A DNA stretch of 7,936 bases from JASFJH01 sp050117725. GTDB lineage: Bacteria > Pseudomonadota > Gammaproteobacteria > AKS1. A program made the translations under genes and the position numbers. This document shows, in pieces, positions 6,004-7,936 of the stretch. Each line of letters starts with the position of its first letter. Within the stretch, counting starts at the first letter, position 1. A model generated the notes under the pieces. That model was not told the DNA's origin and searched no databases. It saw only the letters and a list, made by a program, of their open reading frames with translations. Where the stretch lies: positions 1 through 7,936 of the forward strand of contig JASFME010000102.1 in NCBI GenBank assembly GCA_050117725.1, in the 5' to 3' direction.

Positions 6004-6537
6004 ATGGCTAAACAGTGGTATGTCGTTCACGCCTATTCGGGCTTTGAAAATGCCGTCAAGCGTTCGCTTGAAGAGCGCATCAAGCTCGAAGGCAAGGAAG
6101 ACATGTTTGGCGAGATCCTCGTGCCGACGGAAGAAGTCGTGGAAATGCGTGAGGGCCAGAAGCGTCGTTCCAACCGGATGTTTTTCCCCGGCTATGTGCT
6201 CGTGGAAATGGAAATGAATGACGAGACCTGGCACCTGGTCAAGGATGTGCCGAAGGTCATGGGCTTTATCGGCGGTACCAGTGACCGGCCGGCGCCGATC
6301 ACCAGTCGCGAAGCCGATGCCATTCTGCAGCGTGTACAGGAAGGCGTCGACAAACCGAAGCCGAAGGTGTTGTTCGAGCCGGGCGAAGTTGTCCGGGTTA
6401 TCGACGGGCCGTTTAATGATTTCAATGGCGTGGTTGAGGAAGTCAACTACGAAAAGAACAGGCTGCGTGTTGCAGTGCTGATCTTTGGTCGTTCCACCCC
6501 GGTCGAGCTCGAGTTCGGCCAGGTAGAAAAAGGTTAA
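6004..6537 (+). CDS. nusG: Transcription termination/antitermination protein NusG
   Basis: Essential RNA polymerase-associated elongation factor. The N-terminal NGN domain (about 1-118) binds the polymerase clamp, and the C-terminal KOW domain (about 125-177) contacts Rho or ribosomal protein S10. It has 177 residues, against 181 in E. coli. Signatures: WYVVHAYSGFE (5-15), VPTEEVVE (40-47), FFPGYVLVEM (60-69), VMGFIGGTSDRPAPI (85-99) and the KOW core FEPGEVVRVIDGPF (124-137) with FNGVVEEV (140-147). The ATG at 6004 has GGGAG (5990-5994) 9 nt upstream. It lies 15 nt after secE, clearly one transcription unit. Its last three codons form the left arm of a terminator-like hairpin. It is housekeeping NusG, not an RfaH-like paralogue, by length, conservation and position. 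Confidence 0.98.
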   Translation: MAKQWYVVHAYSGFENAVKRSLEERIKLEGKEDMFGEILVPTEEVVEMREGQKRRSNRMFFPGYVLVEMEMNDETWHLVKDVPKVMGFIGGTSDRPAPITSREADAILQRVQEGVDKPKPKVLFEPGEVVRVIDGPFNDFNGVVEEVNYEKNRLRVAVLIFGRSTPVELEFGQVEKG

Positions 6538-6558
6538 CGCGAAACGGGAACCTTTTTC
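6526..6558 (+). terminator. Terminator-like hairpin overlapping the nusG stop codon
   Basis: GAAAAAGGTT (6526-6535) pairs perfectly with AACCTTTTTC (6549-6558) over 10 bp around a 13-nt loop that may form a further CG/CG pair. The right arm contains a five-T run (6553-6557), so the A-tract and T-tract flank a small GGTT/AACC core. This resembles an intrinsic terminator of modest strength, possibly bidirectional. The left arm is made of the nusG codons GAA AAA GGT and the first base of the TAA stop. Confidence 0.55.
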
Positions 6559-6565
6559 TGGAGGA

Positions 6566-6600
6566 GCGAATAATCAGCCGCTGACGGCTTATTTATTCGC
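6566..6600 (+). other. Second stem-loop after nusG
   Basis: GCGAATAA (6566-6573) pairs with TTATTCGC (6593-6600) over 8 bp. An inner stem AGCCG/CGGCT (6576-6580, 6585-6589) closes a CTGA tetraloop, separated by a small internal loop. No T-run follows, so it is not a classical terminator. It is more likely an RNA-stability or processing element, or part of a composite end with the hairpin at 6526-6558. Confidence 0.5.
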
Positions 6601-6700
6601 GACGACTTAAAATGGATGTATTTTGTATTGATGATTTATGAATGATGATTGCTGATTTAACTCATCGATCATCAATCTGAAATTATCAATTTGTTAAACA
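6601..6700 (+). other. AT-rich spacer with repeats upstream of rplK
   Basis: By hand count 27 of these 100 bases are G or C, far below the flanking genes. It contains a direct repeat GATGATT (6630-6636 and 6644-6650). It also has an inverted repeat ATTGATGAT (6627-6635) with ATCATCAAT (6668-6676), and a nested pairing GATGA (6644-6648) with TCATC (6662-6666). This is where the L11 operon promoter is expected by analogy with E. coli, but I find no hexamer pair with good consensus and spacing. Very short ATG frames here lack a ribosome binding site. Confidence 0.45.
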
Positions 6701-6705
6701 GGGGA

Positions 6706-6746
6706 GCCAGGTCTTTGAGCCTGGCGTTTGCACCCAACCAGGAGAG
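6706..6746 (+). promoter_or_regulatory. rplK leader hairpin with alternative pairing to the Shine-Dalgarno
   Basis: GCCAGG (6706-6711) pairs with CCTGGC (6720-6725), extendable by a T-G wobble. The same CCTGG (6720-6724) can instead pair with CCAGG (6738-6742), which includes the first bases of the rplK Shine-Dalgarno AGGAGAG (6740-6746). One fold leaves the ribosome binding site free and the other partly hides it. In E. coli, L1 represses its operon by binding the mRNA near the rplK start, so this is a plausible control site. I did not recognise a specific L1-binding motif, so that link is inference. Confidence 0.4.
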
Positions 6747-6751
6747 TAACC

Positions 6752-7186
6752 ATGGCTAAGAAAATCGAGGCCTATGTCAAGCTGCAGGTGCCCGCGGGTG
6801 CTGCCAACCCGAGCCCACCCGTCGGTCCGGCGCTTGGTCAGCATGGTCTGAACATTATGGAGTTCTGCAAGGCGTTCAACGCACAGACGCAGAACATCGA
6901 ACCGAATATGCCGGTACCGGTCGTTATCACCGTTTATAGCGACAAGAGCTTCACTTTCATCATGAAGACGCCGCCGGCGTCGGTCCTGCTGAAGAAGGCT
7001 GCCGGTATCAGTTCTGGTAGTGCCGTGCCGAACCGCGACAAGGTCGGCAAGGTCAACCGCGCCCAGCTTGAAGAAATCGCCACCACCAAGATGCCTGATC
7101 TGACTGCAGCCGATATGGATGCCGCGGTACGTACTATCGCCGGCAGCGCGCGCAGCATGGGCATTGAAACAGAAGGGGTGGAATAA
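6752..7186 (+). CDS. rplK: 50S ribosomal protein L11
   Basis: L11 forms the base of the stalk with 23S rRNA helices 43-44, part of the GTPase-associated centre used by EF-G and EF-Tu and needed for RelA activation. It has 144 residues, against 142 in E. coli. The N-terminal domain (about 1-70) begins MAKKIEAYVKLQVPAG and carries the proline-rich segment NPSPPVGPALGQHGLNIMEF (19-38). The C-terminal rRNA-binding domain (about 75-144) has TPPASVLLKKAAG (73-85), KVGKV (97-101) and the ending SARSMGIETEGVE. Lysines at 4 and 40, sites of PrmA methylation in E. coli, are present. The ATG at 6752 has a strong AGGAGAG at 6740-6746; an in-frame TTG at 6728 is rejected. rplA follows after 3 nt. Confidence 0.98.
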   Translation: MAKKIEAYVKLQVPAGAANPSPPVGPALGQHGLNIMEFCKAFNAQTQNIEPNMPVPVVITVYSDKSFTFIMKTPPASVLLKKAAGISSGSAVPNRDKVGKVNRAQLEEIATTKMPDLTAADMDAAVRTIAGSARSMGIETEGVE

Positions 7187-7189
7187 GCC

Positions 7190-7885
7190 ATGGCCAAACT
7201 TAATAAACGTATCCAGGCCATCCGTGAGAAGGTTGAACACGGCAAGGCTTATGAAATTGATGAGGCGCTGAGCCTGCTCAAGGACTTGCCAAAGGCGAAG
7301 TTCGTTGAATCAGTCGATGTCAGCGTTAACCTCGGTATCGACCCGCGTAAATCTGATCAGAACGTACGTGGTTCGACGGTATTGCCGAACGGCACGGGCA
7401 AGACTGTCCGCGTTGCAGTTTTCACCCAGGGTGAAAACGCCGACAAGGCCAGGGCTGCCGGTGCTGACGTGGTCGGTTTTGACGATCTCGCCGAGCAGGT
7501 GCAGAAGGGCGAGATTAACTTCGATGTGGTTATCGCCAGCCCGGATGCCATGCCGGTGGTCGGCAAACTCGGCCAGATCCTCGGTCCGCGCGGCCTGATG
7601 CCCAACCCGAAGGTTGGTACGGTCACCCCGGATGTCGAAACTGCCGTGAAGAATGCCAAGGCTGGCCAGGTACAGTACCGCGCTGACAAGGGCGGCATCA
7701 TCCATTGCTCGATCGGCAAGGTCGACTTTGATGCCAGGGCCCTGCGCGAAAACCTGGATGCCCTGCTTGAAGCTCTGAACAAGTCCAAGCCGTCAGCGGC
7801 CAAGGGCGTGTATTTGAAGAAGATCACGTTGTCGACCACCATGGGTGCCGGCATCGCGGTCGACAAGGCTTCGCTGGAACTGTAA
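7190..7885 (+). CDS. rplA: 50S ribosomal protein L1
   Basis: L1 builds the mobile L1 stalk that guides deacylated tRNA out of the E site. In many bacteria it also represses its own rplK-rplA mRNA. It has 231 residues, against 234 in E. coli. Domain I is formed by residues about 1-67 and 160-231, and domain II by about 68-159. Signatures are FVESVDVSVNLGIDPRKSDQ (38-57), VRGSTVLPNGTGK (59-71), LGPRGLMPNPKVGTVT (131-146) and the rRNA-contacting LSTTMGAG (214-221). The ATG at 7190 is 3 nt after the rplK stop, with GGGGTGG (7175-7181) as ribosome binding site inside the rplK end, so the two genes are translationally coupled. The apparent L10 leader follows, which predicts rplJ beyond the window. 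Confidence 0.98.
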   Translation: MAKLNKRIQAIREKVEHGKAYEIDEALSLLKDLPKAKFVESVDVSVNLGIDPRKSDQNVRGSTVLPNGTGKTVRVAVFTQGENADKARAAGADVVGFDDLAEQVQKGEINFDVVIASPDAMPVVGKLGQILGPRGLMPNPKVGTVTPDVETAVKNAKAGQVQYRADKGGIIHCSIGKVDFDARALRENLDALLEALNKSKPSAAKGVYLKKITLSTTMGAGIAVDKASLEL

Positions 7886-7890
7886 ACGAA

Positions 7891-7936
7891 GCCAAACGAA
7901 CTTTGGGGCCTGCCTGACAAGACAGGCTGTCAAAGA
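7891..7936 (+). ncRNA. Ribosomal protein L10 leader (cut by the window end)
   Basis: After rplA the sequence forms CTTTG (7901-7905) with CAAAG (7931-7935), enclosing an inner stem GCCTG (7912-7916) with CAGGC (7923-7927). Unpaired purine-rich and T-rich internal-loop bases lie between them, and the inner loop is 6 nt. Position and shape fit the conserved L10 leader, the mRNA site bound by the L10-L7/L12 complex to repress rplJL translation. The identification rests on location between rplA and the expected rplJ plus this two-tier stem; the 3' part and rplJ itself are outside the window. Confidence 0.65.

Noticed and set aside
6560..6566. Perfect GGAGGAG Shine-Dalgarno-like sequence after nusG
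   Set aside because: No ATG, GTG or TTG lies at a usable distance, and the end of the motif overlaps a stem-loop, so it is probably coincidental.
6612..6641. Nine-codon ATG frame in the nusG-rplK spacer
   Set aside because: It has no ribosome binding site, lies in AT-rich sequence and is too short to support.
6728..6751. TTG at 6728 as alternative start of rplK
   Set aside because: The added residues include the strong Shine-Dalgarno of the ATG at 6752, and the L11 N-terminus MAKKIEAYVKLQ starts at that ATG.
1..7936. Mobile element, CRISPR, defence or other accessory system
   Set aside because: Coding regions are fully explained by housekeeping genes; no repeat array, transposase, integrase or attachment site was seen.

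Overview
This window is core translation and transcription machinery of a gammaproteobacterium, with every gene on the + strand. The assignment rests on close family matches by eye: the RpoC tail, S12, S7, EF-G, EF-Tu, a three-helix SecE, NusG, L11 and L1. The tRNA-Trp(CCA)-secE-nusG linkage is also usual in non-enteric Gammaproteobacteria. Coding regions are moderately GC-rich. I cannot place the organism below class. I see no phage, transposon, CRISPR or defence genes.

Layout: the 3' end of rpoC (1-1063) is followed by a hairpin, a near-consensus sigma70 promoter (1110-1138) and a structured leader that ends in an attenuator-like hairpin (1201-1239). Then come the str genes rpsL (1260-1634), rpsG (1640-2110), fusA (2147-4249, GTG start) and tuf (4287-5477, GTG start). 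A strong GC-rich hairpin (5497-5526) separates tuf from tRNA-Trp (5538-5613). secE (5650-5988) and nusG (6004-6537) follow. A terminator-like hairpin overlaps the nusG stop codon. A 214-nt non-coding spacer (6538-6751) contains a second hairpin, an AT-rich block (27 G+C in bases 6601-6700) and a possible Shine-Dalgarno switch. rplK (6752-7186) and rplA (7190-7885) follow, and the window ends inside what looks like the L10 leader that precedes rplJ.

How the genes work together: S12, S7, L11 and L1 are ribosome components. EF-Tu and EF-G drive decoding and translocation. tRNA-Trp supplies an aminoacyl-tRNA. RpoC is the polymerase beta' subunit, NusG couples polymerase to the ribosome or Rho, and SecE is part of the protein-export channel.

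The most notable point is gene order. The usual gammaproteobacterial order is tuf-trpT-secE-nusG-rplKAJL-rpoBC-rpsLG-fusA-tuf-rpsJ. Here the tuf that follows fusA leads into trpT-secE-nusG-rplKA, and an apparent L10 leader follows, although the window began at the end of rpoC. This is the junction expected if two direct-repeat tuf copies recombined (tandem duplication or excised circle) or if an assembler merged them. Nothing in the sequence proves which. No undescribed gene system is visible; the remaining findings are candidate cis-regulatory RNA structures.
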